From Manihot esculenta (taxonomy: Eukaryota; Streptophyta; Magnoliopsida; Malpighiales; Euphorbiaceae): a stretch of DNA of 64,000 nucleotides. A model generated the notes under the pieces. The model made no database searches. It had not been told where the DNA came from and saw only the letters and a program-made list of their open reading frames with translations. Shown in pieces: positions 1-12,233 of the stretch. The stretch is taken from positions 20,024,927-20,088,926 of the forward strand of contig NC_035174.2 of NCBI RefSeq assembly GCF_001659605.2. The letters run 5' to 3'. How positions within the stretch are numbered: position 1 is the first letter of the stretch; the number at the start of each line of letters is the position of its first letter. Position numbers and translations under genes: made by a program.

Positions 1-2
1 CA

Positions 3-431
3 AGAGGAATTAAGAAAGAGGCTGGATGTAGTTGGATACAAGTGAAGAATATAATTCACACTTTTGTTGCAGGTGGGGGTTTTGAGTTCCGTAATTCTGT
101 CGAGTATAAGAAGATCTGGGATGAATTGTCAGAAGCTATGAAAAAAATTGGTTATATCCCTGATACAAGTGTTGTTCTTCACGATGTAAATGAAGAAACG
201 AAAGAAATGTGGGTATGCGGGCATAGTGAGCGCCTAGCAACTATTTTTGCACTCATAAATACTGCTAGTGGAATGCCTATTAGGATTACAAAGAATCTTC
301 GTGTCTGTAAAGATTGCCACTCTTGGATCAAGATTGTGTCAAGAGTAACAGAAAGGATGATTGTTCTAAGAGACACAAATCGCTTCCACCACGTCAAAGG
401 TGGTGTATGCTCTTGTAAGGATTACTGGTAA
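3..431 (+). CDS. PPR protein, DYW class, C-terminal part (partial, start lies before the window)
   Basis: The reading frame is open from the left edge and ends at a TAA at 429-431. The first codons read as the E/E+ region (KEAGCSWIQVKN followed by HTFV). The rest is a DYW deaminase domain: the zinc-binding and catalytic HSE motif sits in CGHSERLA, CKDCH supplies the CxxC ligands, and the protein ends HHVKGGVCSCKDYW. Such proteins are imported into plastids or mitochondria, where the upstream PPR tract picks an RNA site and the DYW domain carries out C-to-U editing. The PPR tract lies before the window, so the target cannot be guessed. No stop or frameshift interrupts the visible part, so the gene looks functional. 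A GTG at 42 could be mistaken for a start, but the conserved codons upstream of it show the frame continues. The gene points toward the H+-ATPase gene (tail to tail). Confidence 0.93.
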   Translation, partial: RGIKKEAGCSWIQVKNIIHTFVAGGGFEFRNSVEYKKIWDELSEAMKKIGYIPDTSVVLHDVNEETKEMWVCGHSERLATIFALINTASGMPIRITKNLRVCKDCHSWIKIVSRVTERMIVLRDTNRFHHVKGGVCSCKDYW

Positions 432-1991
432 TTGGCAAAGCCCGTGTAAAAGTACATAACTGTTTGAATCTTTTGCATTCTTTGTTGTTTCTCGCTATCC
501 TATTTTTGTTAGTATTTAATAAAATCTCACATTAATTTGACAGCAAATTCTATATAACAATATAAATGAAATGAAATAGCAGACTAAGCTGGTTGATTTG
601 GAATAAGGGGAAGAGGATTAAATGACAAGGTAAAACAAAAGCACCAGTAACAGGAAGTCAGTCTATCAGGGCATTTATTTGTTGTCTTGATACTCTTATT
701 GCACATGGGATGGAAATGAACAATGAAAGGAAGCATGTGAGGCCATGTGCCCACTTCACATAGACTACCTAATATTATGCACATGAATATTTTCTTTTCT
801 TATTTGTTACGGTTCATATCGACTCTACTTCCATAATTTGCTCTCAAGTCCTGGGATGTGTCCATCCAATAATTTGTTTACCGGCATCCACATGTCAGAA
901 TCACTAAATTCTCCGTTCACAACCCAAGGTGATTCACTGAGGTAGTGGGTATCATAACCAGCAGGTCATTTCCTTGTTTCTTCTACTCTTCTTTGTCCCA
1001 TAGTGCATGAATCCTACTTTGTAGCCTTATTTTCATTTCTTTTTAGGTTCTTTGCCTTACCTCTTTCTCTCTTTTTTTTCTTAATTATTTTTTTTTTTAC
1101 CTCTTGTTCTAGTGTGCTCCGACTCATCCTTCTTTGTCTATTGTCTGCATTTCTTGTCCTTCTTTTGAACCTAGTAATATAGTGCAAATCTGCAATGCTT
1201 GTCAGAATATGTTGATAGCTTGATGCCAACTCTAATGAGAATCATCACATGGATGGTGTAGTGTGCAAATGTTAATTGCCATTGTTATCATCCGTTCCAT
1301 ATGCAATAAAATGGGAGAAAATAACTCTTGAGTCAAACTGTGTCGTTTTCATCCTGATTATTAAACTAGTCTTTGAGTCTATTTTGCTGCTCATGATTTT
1401 GGATGTATAGACCTTATCCTTTTAATTCAAAAGAACAAAATTCAGGTTCTTATTGTTCAGAAATGTGAAGTACATGTTCTAATAAACTAGAATCAGTGTC
1501 AATCAAGGTCATCAGATTATTGGATAAGCTCATGGCGTTCAAAGAGATGATTTTGTTTATTTGCTGAAATGTTGATGGCTTTGATTACCCTTAAATTCTG
1601 AGACACTAGCCTTCTTGCTTAGTAAATTTAACTGACCAAGCTGAGACAAGAACACATTCGTTAAAGCAATTGAAGGTGACAGGGAAAATAAAGACATCAT
1701 GGGACAGAAACAGTAGCCATGTAAGAAATTAGGCAGAATAAAACTAGAGAACTGTGTAACTAGATGGAATTTGCTCTTCACGGAGCAACAAGTTCATAAA
1801 CACAATCCTTTCTTAGCAGTTGAAATATAAAAGAAAGGAAAAAGGAAAATAGATTAGGAAAACTATGGCACAGACATTTCTTCTCTTTCTAGAAAGCTTT
1901 AACTATTATATCCTTCTTTGCTTTCTTGATTTCGGCTCATCATTGAACTGTAGCCTCTTCTTGTGAAGCAAAAGTTATTGCAGGCTTTTTT
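432..1991. other. Intergenic spacer between convergent genes (3' UTRs)
   Basis: About 1.56 kb without a supported gene. It should hold the 3' UTR of the PPR gene (a possible AATAAA signal at about 519) and, on the other strand, the 3' UTR of the H+-ATPase gene. Short open frames here show no recognisable domain and no codon pattern. No transposon ends were seen. Confidence 0.6.
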
Positions 1992-4900
1992 TTACACTGT
2001 ATAATGTTGCTGGATGGTATCAATGTCCAATCCTTTAAGCTTCACAACTGACTCGACGTGTCCCTTGAGCGTGTGAAGCTCCCGAAGCCTATTATCAAAA
2101 GGTTAAAGAAGAAAAGAGTTCAGCTACAAAATGTTCGAATAAAAACTTATTTTTTTCACATATTTATTTGTATGAAACTGAGTTTTAAAGAACTGTGTGA
2201 CATACCGTGCAACCTCAGCTCGTCTCTTAGCCTGTTCTGCAATCTCAGACAACTCTCTGTAGCTGCTCTTTTCATTGAAGATACTGGCAGTTTCTGGTGG
2301 TTGAAGTCCATGCAAGGTCCTCTGAGCAAGAGCCCATTGAGCTTCTCTCTCCTCTTTACCATAATCCTTCTTGGTGGTGAATGCAGTCTGTTACACAAGA
2401 AAATGTTTAGCAGATTGAGTTGTGATCTTTGAATGCATAATTCAAGCTCATCAAAGGTAATTAAAGAGAAAAGGTATACTTTGTTCTCTAGCAAGTTGAG
2501 CCAAGCCTTTCCACTCAAGATGTAACGAATGGCAAACTTCAAGAAGTCAAGTGGGATATAGAAAACAACACTGTAAATCCAGATAACTCCAGCCCATCCC
2601 CAGCCAATTCCTTTGATCCTTGCAAAGCCCCAGTTGGCGTATACGGCAATCAAAGTCGCAACCTGAAAAACCAGAGTTGATTTAGCTTCCAAGACCATGA
2701 AGAAGCTTTAGCCTTTTCACCAAAGCAAATAAGAAATCCATGGTGATTATCAATATTACGGCAGAAAGTTTATACCAGTTGTGCAATTACGAATGCAGTC
2801 ATCAGTAGCAGACCGGGGCGTTCAACGTAAGACCAGCTGCGAGATCGAGTCACGAAAATGAGAGCCTGGCTTACAATACTGACTTGAAGGTACAAAGCAC
2901 CCATCATTTCATGCTCGCTATCTCGAATGGACCTTACACCAAATTTGTCCTGCATTTTTTTTTGTGAAAAGGTGAGTTAAACAACAAAACAGAAGTTTTG
3001 AAGAATTCAACCAAACTGCAAGTTGGAAAAGCAAAATGGAGTGGTTTCTTACCGGAAAGAAGTCAGTTTTATGCATAGCCCAGAAGAATATAACTGTCAT
3101 CAATGCCAAGTAACCACCAAGCACAACTCCAGTAGCAAATATCTCTTTTAGTTTCCAGCTATCAGGCAAGGGTGATGGCTTCACTCTATCCTTTGATATT
3201 GTCATAATTGTTCCTAATAGACATAATTTTGCATGAGATAAAAGTACCTAAAATTTATGAATTGTTTCGAAGAGCAACAGAAGACTGTTCGAGAAAAAAA
3301 TGAAAGCTCACCATCATTTAGGATCGCAATAATCAAAACCATGAAAGGAGAGAAGTCAAACTTCCATATAAGAGCAATAAACAGGAAACCAAACTGCAAA
3401 ATTGGGATAAACTCCATATCATTCTTTATGTATTGTTTAAAATAGCAAATTACACTTTCAAATTATATGAACTCAATATCTACTTACCACGATACGGATT
3501 GTGATGGACACTGCATAGATCTGCAGAAGGTAAAAAATATTAAAGTCACTCCTTGTTTCTACATAAAATAAATAAAATTTATATGCTTGATTTTCAAGAT
3601 GAGAAGAATGCAACTAACAGTATAGTTCTTCATCCTTTGGAAAATAGCTCTACTAGTCAGCACAGCACTAATAATAACGCTCAATCCAGGTTCGGTTAGA
3701 ACAATATCAGATGCACCTCGTGCAGCATCTGTAGCATCAGCAACAGCTATACCGATATCTGCCTTCTTCAAAGCAGGTGCATCATTAACACCATCACCAG
3801 TCATTCCAACAATGTGCTTCCTTTCTTGCAACTTCTTCACTATTTCGTATTTGTGCTCTGCAGAGAAGAAAAAGAAATAAGGAATCAACCTTGGAAGGAA
3901 TAAAATCATCAGAGTTAATCAAGATTTACGAGCGCCAATTTTCACCCACCTGGAAACACTCCAGCAAAGCCATCTGCCTTCTCAATCAACTCTTCTACAG
4001 GAAGTGCAGCAATACTAGCATCCTTGTCTTGACCAAGCAAAGAAGCAGATGGATACATGTTTGTTCCCATTCCAAGTCTTCGCCCGGTCTCCTTTGCAAT
4101 GGCGAGCTGATCGCCTGCACATTTTCACAACCATAAAGTTAGCAACAAACTTGAAATGGGAGGAGGGAAATGGAGGAAGAAGACAATAAATGCATTCCCC
4201 AGCAGTTAAATTACCAGTAATCATCTTAACATTCACACCAAGGTTGAGAGCCCTGCGGATAGTTTCTGCACTATCATGCCTAGGAGGATCAAAGAGGTTC
4301 AACAGACCAACAAACTCCCATGGACCACCTGGACTGTCCTTTGATTTCTCAGGCACTTGCTGCAAACATAGAAAAATAACAGAAATCAGATAAGGAGGTT
4401 TTATTTTTCTTCTTCTTTTTTCTTTTGAAATGAGACTGCAGATCATCAAGTTAGGAAATAAAACCTGTCTAGCCACACCCAATGACCGAAGCCCACGTTC
4501 AGCAAACTTGTCTATAACAGAATGAACTTTCTTCCTGAGATCTTCCCTTGAATTGCACAAGTTCAAGATCTATTCATGGAAACACATTAGGACAGGTAAG
4601 TGAACTTTGAAGCAATGTTTAAACCAAGTTGTGTGAGAAAGATATAAAAATAGTTACCTGCTCGGGGGCACCTTTACTTGCTCGGTGCCAGTTGCCATTG
4701 GCATCAATGTAAGTCAAAGCAGTCCTCTTGTCCACAGGATTGAATGGTAAGAAGTGAACCTCTCTTATACCAGCTCTTGCCTGCAAATACATGCATAAAC
4801 TTTTATGTTAATAGTGCATTGACCACTTTTCTTCTTGGAATGCTCGTAGCAAACTTTTTTTTTTGCTCTACCTCTTTAGGATCAGCAAGCATTCCAACCA

Positions 4901-7900
4901 TGGCAGCATCGATTGCATCCTGATTCTCCACTCTAGAAGCCCTAGCAGCAAGTAGGATCACATGATCTTTTTCCACTCCCTTCGCGAACACTTCGATCAA
5001 GGCTTTGTCAATACTCAGCTTGTTGAGGGTCAAGGTGCCAGTTTTGTCACTGCAAAGCACATCCATACCAGCCATTTCTTCGATGGCAGTCATACGCTTA
5101 GTGATGGCCCCCTGTTGAGACAACTTGTGTGACCCAATAGCCATTGTCACAGACAAGACTGTTGGCATGGCAATTGGGATACCTCCAATCAAGAGAACCA
5201 AAAGATTGTCAATTCCATTTCTATATTTGCGGTGCTGAATTGGGTACATGACAATGATCTCAATCAACATTCCAACTGCTATAGAACAAATACAGAAATT
5301 CCCAATAGCAGTTAGCACTTTCTGGAAGTGCCCAACTTGGTTGGTGCTATCCACAAGATGTGCAGCCTTTCCAAAGAAGGTGTGGACACCAGTTGCTATA
5401 ACAACAGCTTCAATTTCTCCTTGTTTGCAAGTGGAACCAGAGAAAACTTCATCCCCAGGATTCTTGGTCACTGGAAGTGATTCTCCAGTGAGGGCAGATT
5501 GATCAACCTTCAACGGATCACCCTCTAGAAGACGAGCATCAGCAGGGATGATATCTCCCAATTTGACACTAATGATATCTCCTGGAACTAGAATTGAAGC
5601 TTCTTGCTCGGACCATTTTCCATCCCTAAGAACCTATACATGCACCACATGACTTGTGAAAAAGCTTATACAAACAATTCTAATAAAGCTTAATATAAGG
5701 TTGAATAAATGTAGAACTTGACCCTTTATCCACAAACAATAGCTCCAAAGAAAAGGTAGCTTCCTGGGTTAGAAAATTACCTTAGTTTTAGGAGCCAGAC
5801 CAGCCATAAGAGCGGCAGCAGCGTTACCGGCATTGTTTTCTTCAATAAAACTGATAGTAGAGTTGATAACAAGCAAGCAAACAATACCAACAAAGTCCTG
5901 CCAATCTGGGGGTTGCCCACCACCATTTGCCAGTGCAATTGCCATAATAGCTGCAGCTTCCATGACCCATGATAATGGATTCCACATAAACCCCAGAAAC
6001 TTGAGAAATTTGCTTTCCTATTCATTACAAGATTAGAGTATTAGTTAGTCCACAAAGTATTGACTACGAATTGATGCTATTTTGTTAATAAGAACCTTTT
6101 TCTCTTCTAGTTTGTTGGGGCCAAAGATTTGAAGCCTGTTGGCTCCTTCCTCCGAAGATAAACCTTCTCTGTTACATTTTAGTTGCTCAAACACTTCATC
6201 AATGGGAATCCTTTCCTGCAATAAAAAATTATTATCAAGATATTAGACTTCTTGCCTGGATTACTGTGTTTTTGTGCATTGCATACAAGTTTTGGCAACT
6301 CAATAGAACACAAGAGAGCTTGTGCTCCAACTTCTTAGTCATTTTAATTTCACTGTTGTACAAATAATATAGAAAGTAGTACTATTTTTTAGAGCTAATT
6401 TATCGGTTTAATCATTAGAATAGCTCAGTAACAATCATGCGCTTTAGCTTATTGGTATTCTACTCGTCTCTGAAATGAAAAGTTTTGAGTTTAAATTTTA
6501 ATAAGAGTCTATTGTAAAAAATAAATAAATAAATAAATTTAAAAGCACATGAATGCTTTTTTTTTTTTAAGTCTATTCTATGTTATTTCAACTCTTTATT
6601 TTTTTTAAAGACAAGCACCGCCCCGAATATGTTAACAAAATATAATTTGTTTTAAATAAAAGGTTAAAAAAGTTAATTTACTTTAAATTTGACAAAATTT
6701 AATTATAATTTCTTCAAAATAATTGAATAATTTCTTAAATAAATGGAAATTTTATGAGAATAATAGCACAAATAATGCCAATACTATTGAGTCAAAAATA
6801 ACATATAACATTCTGTGTATATATATATTTTCTAGTATAAGTATAAATCTAAATGTCTAATAGACAAACCTAAAATAAATAATAACAATAATGGTCCAAG
6901 TTGTGCTGAGTCGGTGAACGAGTCAGACTCAGACTGAGAGGCCAACTTGGGACTGACCAATTATCATGAAACACCCAATAAAAACAAGCGTTGACTAACA
7001 ATATGACAGGAAAAAGGTATCGAGACCACATGGGACAGCACCTCCACTAACTCCCAATCAGGATAGCGCGTTTACAACACGCGACACGCACTTGCCATAC
7101 AAAATGCCTTTATAGGTGTATGTTGCAAATTTCAAGAGACTCGAAGGCTATAGTTGTCAAATCGACATAAAGTAAATAAAAAACTTTGATGACTCCGAGA
7201 AAAATTAAAAAAAAACAAACCTGGTTGTGTCAGTACCGTTGAATGTGAGTGTTTTAAAAAGGAAACGGTTAGTGGATTTTGTTAGTTGTGGACTAAATGG
7301 TTAAATTTAATTTCAATTATAAATTAAATTTAAATTTATTCTTAATTTATTTTTAAAAAATCATTATCGTATGTATTATACTCTTTTTAATCTATTTAAA
7401 ATTAATTATGCTTATTTAGCTTTCTAATATAAATTCAAAGATAAATTTAAATAAAAAATAAAATTTAACATACCGTATAATCCAGTACAAATTTAATCCT
7501 TTAGACATAAATAATGCATCAAAGAAATCCTAGCAAACTGGTCCTTAAGTTTTTACATCAGTGACTAATTTGTTAATTTTTCATTTGAATTATAAGAAGT
7601 ATATGAGCGATTTTTAAACTATGGAAACTATTTTATAGATTTTACAAAATTATAGGGTTAAATCGTAAACATTAATTAAATAAAACGCAAAATTCCATTT
7701 CCTTTTAAATGAGGAAAAGGCTAAAGTACCACGGAATGGTACCAAAAATTCCTCAAAGTAAACAACAAATGCCACAGAGAGGGGAGCGCCTTTCTTTTTG
7801 TTTTTCGAGAAAATACCTTTTTATCCCAACTTTTTATTTTTTATTTTTTTCCTTTTGTCTTTTTATTAGAAAATTATTAATTAAATATTTATCTGATAAA

Positions 7901-9112
7901 ATTATAAGAAAACTGTAAAGTCTGATCTTTATATTTACTTTTTCCCAAATAATCGATGTAATAATAATTATTTTTTTAAATAACAATATATATCTTATTA
8001 AAATGTAAGAATTTGAGAATTTAGGTATATTCTCTTTTATTGCAATAAAAAGATTATTTCAGTTGGAAAGAAATAAAATTCCTTCCTTATTAATTAGAAG
8101 TCTAGAATTATTATCTTAAATATATCAAGCTGATATAGAAATGACACTTAAAATCTCAGTGTTAGAAAAAAAAACTAATAATTCAATCTTAATTACTAAA
8201 AAATATATATAATTTGTGTGATTTTTCTACCTTATGATTTGGTATAATTAATTTTCAATGAAAATAATATAAATAGATTAAAAAATAATTAAAGTATAAA
8301 TAATTTTAAATTTTTAAAATAATTTTAAATTTTTTAATTCCTTGTTATTGTTATTCGAATTTTCTCTAATTTGAAGAGTTTTGAGTTCAAATTTGAAATT
8401 ATGGAAAGAATTCAAATTTTAAACTAGAGTTAAATAGAGTAAAGCTGAAAGCACTAAAAAAAAATTGAAATTGCAAAGGAAAGCAAATAATTTGATAATA
8501 AAAAAGAATACATTAAAGTAGTGTTAAAATATTGGCAAAAAATATTTAAACAGAGTAGAGAGAGAGAGAAAGAAAGTGAAGCCAACTATTCTTATCTGTC
8601 TTTCTCTTTCTCTTTCTCTTTAATTCACATGTGAAGATCCATCCATTCAGACAATATTATTGGAAAAGAAAAATAACAAATTAGTCTGTTTGGGTAGAGA
8701 GAAAATTAATCAAAAATTGAAAATAACACACACATATATAAACATTAAGTAATTAAATTAGGTCCACCCAATAAAGCCAAAAAGAAAGAATTTGCTTTAA
8801 GAGATTTCATTTTCTGCGCAATAATTAATCATTCGAATTCCAAATTAAATAAACCCATAGGGGGGGAGGAGAAAGAAAATCAAATTAGGAGAAAAATCTC
8901 CATTTTCTAACTGATTTGAGCCAAACAAAAGAAATCAAATTCAAGAGACATTAAGAACTTTTTTAGATATACCAAACAAGAAGAGAGATCAATCTCATTT
9001 CATTGAAACAGCAAGAACATGAAAAAGAGAAAGCGAAAGAGAGAGAAGAGAATATATATACCAGATCAACAGTTTCGTTCTTGATCTCTTCAAGAGTGAT
9101 AGACTTAGCCAT
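1992..9112 (-). CDS. PMA4-like: Plasma-membrane H+-ATPase (P3A-type proton pump), complete, 16 exons, 952 aa
   Basis: This proton pump of the plant plasma membrane uses ATP to energise secondary transport. Exons (+ coordinates): 9062-9112, 6096-6215, 5781-6017, 4872-5633, 4658-4780, 4465-4569, 4215-4359, 3950-4114, 3619-3857, 3488-3520, 3312-3393, 3053-3213, 2776-2949, 2480-2662, 2206-2387, 1992-2088. They total 2859 nt, all introns are GT-AG, and no frame break occurs. Landmarks are the start [17 protein letters not shown], actuator TGES (about 185-188), phosphorylation site DKTGT (Asp about 332), TGDGVND hinge (about 589-595), ten-helix membrane core and a C-terminal autoinhibitory region. 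The end QQHYTV gives penultimate Thr951, the known 14-3-3 regulatory phosphosite. Length and both termini fit the PMA/AHA family. The nearest type from memory is tobacco PMA4, but the subfamily is not certain. Intron 1 is long (6216-9061). Confidence 0.96.
6216..9061 (-). other. Long first intron of the H+-ATPase gene
   Basis: 2846 bp, very AT-rich, bounded by GT (9061-9060) and AG next to the exon starting at 6215. Besides the SINE-like piece there is a GC-richer island at about 6890-7120 with an inverted pair CCAAGTTG (6896-6903) and CAACTTGG (6943-6950). No coding sequence was recognised. A long first intron is a common place for expression-enhancing signals in plants, but nothing specific is shown here. 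Confidence 0.7.
6421..6540 (+). repeat. SINE-like remnant in H+-ATPase intron 1
   Basis: TAGCTCAGTAAC at 6421-6432 resembles a tRNA A box. GAGTTTAAATTTT at about 6487-6499 resembles a B box that has lost its C residues. A 3' tail of TAAA/ATAA repeats follows at about 6519-6540. It is degenerate, and no target duplication was identified. Confidence 0.35.
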
Positions 9113-9202
9113 GTCTCAAAAGAAACCGAAACTCCACAGGAAGAAAGAAGAATACTCTGCAAGTAGACTAATAAGATTACGATGAAGAAGAAGAAGAAGA
9201 AG

Positions 9203-9265
9203 TTAAAGAAGGAAGAGAGAAAGAGAAGGAAGGAAGTTAAAGGCCATTAAATGAGATTTTGCCAT
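9203..9265 (-). promoter_or_regulatory. Candidate upstream ORF (20 codons) in the H+-ATPase leader
   Basis: On the ATPase strand an ATG at 9265 opens MAKSHLMAFNFLPSLSLFLL and stops at 9203, about 90 nt before the main ATG at 9112. A second in-frame ATG is at 9246. Leaders of some tobacco plasma-membrane H+-ATPase genes are known to carry short upstream ORFs that tune translation, so a similar role is plausible. It depends on the transcription start, which cannot be seen in the sequence. Confidence 0.4.
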
Positions 9266-9301
9266 CCCAAGAAATGGCCACAGGCAGAGAGAAAGGCTAA
9301 A

Positions 9302-9321
9302 AGAGAGAGAGAGAGAGAGAG
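9302..9321. repeat. (AG)10 microsatellite in the H+-ATPase leader/promoter
   Basis: Perfect AG repeat, 20 nt. On the ATPase sense strand it reads CT repeats, a pyrimidine patch often found near plant transcription starts. It is complementary to the longer CT tract at 9375-9422. Confidence 0.95.
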
Positions 9322-9373
9322 GTGGATGATTATGATGGTGATGAAGATGAGGTTTCTTTATAGAGGCTGCATG

Positions 9374-9374
<1 letters not shown>

Positions 9375-9422
<48 letters not shown>
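9375..9422. repeat. (CT)24 microsatellite upstream of the H+-ATPase gene
   Basis: Perfect 48-nt CT repeat on the + strand (GA on the ATPase sense strand), about 55 bp from the opposite-sense AG tract. Open frames of repeated Arg-Glu or Leu-Ser across it are repeat artefacts. Tracts of this type are length-polymorphic. Confidence 0.97.
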
Positions 9423-9425
<3 letters not shown>

Positions 9426-9951
9426 GCCAAACAGGAGAAGGATGGTGGTTGTGCTTAGCATACCTTAGCTAATGTGACCCCGCCGTTTAACCTGGGCCCT
9501 ACTTTCTTACTTTATTTTTTTTCAATTGTTTTAAGGATAAATTATTTACTTAATTAGTTTTTATTTATTAAAATTAAATTAAAACCATTTTTTATATATT
9601 ATAACTCATAAAAATAAAAAAGTGAATTTCATAATCTTAATTAGATTAAAATTAAAGATAATTATACTAACAAAAAGCATTATTAAATTTTTTTAGTACG
9701 GTTGAGATTAATTTATGTACTTAATTTTTAAAAATTTATAAATAATTAATTTCTAAAATTAAGATTCTCATTAATTTTTTTAAATACTACAGATTGATTA
9801 TATATTCAGTTATTATTATTTTTCTTGTAATTTCCGTCTCACTCCGCACTTTTGATGGTGATGCTGATAATGCCTGGGGAGGTCCAAACTCCTAAAATTT
9901 TCTGCTCTTCGTAGCGAATAATAATAATAATTTTCATTTAGAGGTAACATA
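9423..9951. other. Probable upstream promoter region of the H+-ATPase gene
   Basis: No coding sequence. A palindromic GGGCCC (TGGGCC site-II-like) lies at 9494-9499, and a TATA-like run on the - strand lies at about 9588-9600. Neither is proved to act. The stretch turns AT-rich beyond 9510. Confidence 0.35.
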
Positions 9952-10082
9952 GAGGGCGGAGAGGAGGTACAGTAAGATACATGTGCCGTATCGATGATCG
10001 AAAAATATTTTGAACGGAGATAAAGGTATCGCAGCGGTGTAACCGGTACCCTACTAAATGAAAGCTCATGGCTCCACCACTG
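9952..10082 (+). mobile_element. hAT-type MITE, copy 1
   Basis: A 131-bp non-coding element bounded by the perfect 8-bp target duplication GTAACATA (9944-9951 and 10083-10090). The ends are imperfect inverted repeats (GAGGGCGGAG against CTCCACCACTG). Its interior matches the reverse complement of copy 2 at 12076-12233, including the strings GTGCCGTA, GATCGAAAAAT-like, TCGCAGCGG and CCCTACTAAA. The 8-bp duplication and the CAGGGGCGGA-like end are typical of hAT elements. It has no transposase and is therefore non-autonomous. Confidence 0.7.
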
Positions 10083-10090
10083 GTAACATA

Positions 10091-11185
10091 TATGTTTGAT
10101 AAATAAAATTAACTGTTAAATTTTTTAATTAAAATTTTGAAAAACTAAATATGGATATTTATTAAAAACATATTCATATATAGTATTTAAAAATTTAAAT
10201 TTCAAGAATGTAGTAGCGGTTGTCAGTCTCCTTAAACTTAATAATAATAATAATTCACTTATTATCTTCCCTAAATTATCAAGATTTTTCACCGTCTCTC
10301 CTATATAATTGACAACTTACATCCCATGCATATCCATTTTCGACATTTTCATTTAACATAATAGAAGGTCAAAGCGTTGAGAATATTATAAAAATATATA
10401 ACATTATTAAAAAAATAATTAACGTAGTTTTATTTGTGACTAATTTATTTTAAATAAATTTTTTATTTTTTATAAATTTTAATACTTTTCGAATAATTTA
10501 TAACTTTATCTTATCAGTTTTAATGTAATATTTCATTAATCACTTTAAAAATGAAAAACAACAATAATCTTTTTAATTTGTTTGTATTGAAGTCTTTTGA
10601 ATTTTTTTTTTTAAATTTTTAAATTTTATAAAATTTATATAAAATGACACATAATTCATGAAGTAATTAATGTAAAAAAAAAAAACAAATGTCAAGGAAA
10701 AACAAGAAGTAGCAATTTTAGTAGTCAAAATAATATTAAAAATTCAAAAAAGTTAATATATAATTCTAAAATCAGATTTTTTTTTTTTTAATAAATATTT
10801 TGAAGTCAGTGTGGTTTGCACGCCATGCTAATTAGGTCAGCCTATGAATATTAATATTTCATGTCGACAATCAAAATTATGATTAAATTGACTAAATACA
10901 TGTCAATTATCTCAATTTTTTTTGTCAATTATATGAATTTGGTGAGCTAGATGTGCAATTGGGTTCTTTTTTTTATTTGATTTTCATTGAATTATTTTTT
11001 TTTAATTCTTCCAAAATAAGTAGTATAACAACTTAAGTAGATTTTTTTATTTGCTAAAAAATACTAAATTTGATCAAAGAATTTAAAACTAAATTAATTA
11101 AGTATTATAATTATTAATTTATAGTACAATAATTACTCACTTATAAATGTCACATAGATTTGATTATTTATATCTGAAAATTCAA
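10091..11185. other. AT-rich intergenic DNA, no gene seen
   Basis: Strongly AT-rich with homopolymer runs and frequent stops in all frames. No domain, RNA gene or transposon end was recognised. Confidence 0.6.
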
Positions 11186-11640
11186 TTCCGATTAGGGAAA
11201 ATCAGTATTCGGTTTAAATTAAAAAAATCGATCGAACCAAATTAATTTAAAATTTTAGTTCAGTTTTTCATTCAATTCAGTTCTGTTTGAATTTTAATTT
11301 CAGAAATTTTGATTATTTCGGTTTGATTCGATTTTAATAAAAAAAATCAAAAAAATTAAATCGAACCGATTAGTGATAATAATATGTTATTTTCAATAAT
11401 ATAGAGAAATTAAATCATATTAAAATTAAAATATTTTAATTAAATTTTAAAATATTAAAAATAAATTATAAAAAATAAAAAATTTATTAAAAATTGAAAC
11501 CGATCAAATTGAACTGAATCAGATCGATTCGGTTTGATTCAATTTCTGATCAAAATCGATTCGGTTTGATTTTCATAAATACTAAAATTTTAATTTTTAA
11601 TTTATTCAGTTCGATTTTAAGTCAAACCGACCTCCATATT
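11186..11640. repeat. Dispersed non-coding repeat, copy 1
   Basis: This stretch is rich in CGGTTTGATT-type strings. It shares a long collinear core with 23278-23575: the AATAATAATAT region, an AATATAGAGA block, an AAAATATTTTAATTAAATT block and an end reading CAGATCGATTCGGTTTGATT. It is non-coding and of unknown class. Confidence 0.6.
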
Positions 11641-12075
11641 ATTGTTTAAATTTAACCATTTATTTTTGTATAAAGGATAGAAATTCAGTAATCTATTTAG
11701 CTTTTTGAAAAAAAAAAAAATTTGCTTTCATTTTTTACTTAATAAAAAAACTGAACCTGTGGTCCCGTCCCGTTTCCGAACTCGCTTCCATTAGCCCGTT
11801 GAATGCCCTTTTAATTATTTATAATATAAAATATAATATAATATTAAGGAAAAGGCAAATATTAAACTTGTAATGCATGGCCCATTATCTTCTTTTATCT
11901 TGATGAAGCTTTTCGGCATGTTTGAAGGTTAAAATCTTATGTAGACCTTTTTTTAATATATATATTTAATAAAAAATAATTAAATGTATTTTTCTTGAAA
12001 CCATGTATAATTGACACTTAATTTAGCTTTTTAATTAATTTTTATTTGTCCATTTCTTTTTTTAATCAACATTAC
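11641..12075. other. AT-rich intergenic DNA, no gene seen
   Basis: No supported gene or recognisable domain. The target duplication AACATTAC of the second MITE copy ends at 12075. Confidence 0.55.
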
Positions 12076-12233
12076 CAGGAACGGAGGAAGGAACTTTCTT
12101 TTAGTAGGGCATCACTACGCAGTGCTGCGGCACTATCGGCTACGCCGCTGCGACACTTTCATCCCCTTTAAAGCATTTTTCGGTCACCGGTACGGCACGT
12201 ACCCCACCTTACCATATCCTCCCTCCGCCCCTG
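12076..12233 (-). mobile_element. hAT-type MITE, copy 2 (inverted relative to copy 1)
   Basis: A 158-bp element starting CAGGAACGGAGG and ending CCTCCGCCCCTG, which are imperfect terminal inverted repeats. It is flanked by AACATTAC (12068-12075) and AACATTGC (12234-12241), an 8-bp duplication with one mismatch. Its reverse complement aligns with copy 1 and carries about 27 extra bases. Confidence 0.7.

Noticed and set aside
2058..6036. + strand and short - strand open frames within the H+-ATPase gene
   Set aside because: They are shadows of its exons or read-through into introns; the 16-exon model joins without any frame break.
8350..8420. B-box-like GAGTTCAAATTT in ATPase intron 1
   Set aside because: No A box upstream and no tail; chance match in AT-rich DNA is likely.
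9203..9472. Open frames of repeated Arg-Glu and Ser-Leu residues
   Set aside because: They are translations of the AG/CT microsatellites. Only the short 9203-9265 part is kept, as a candidate upstream ORF.
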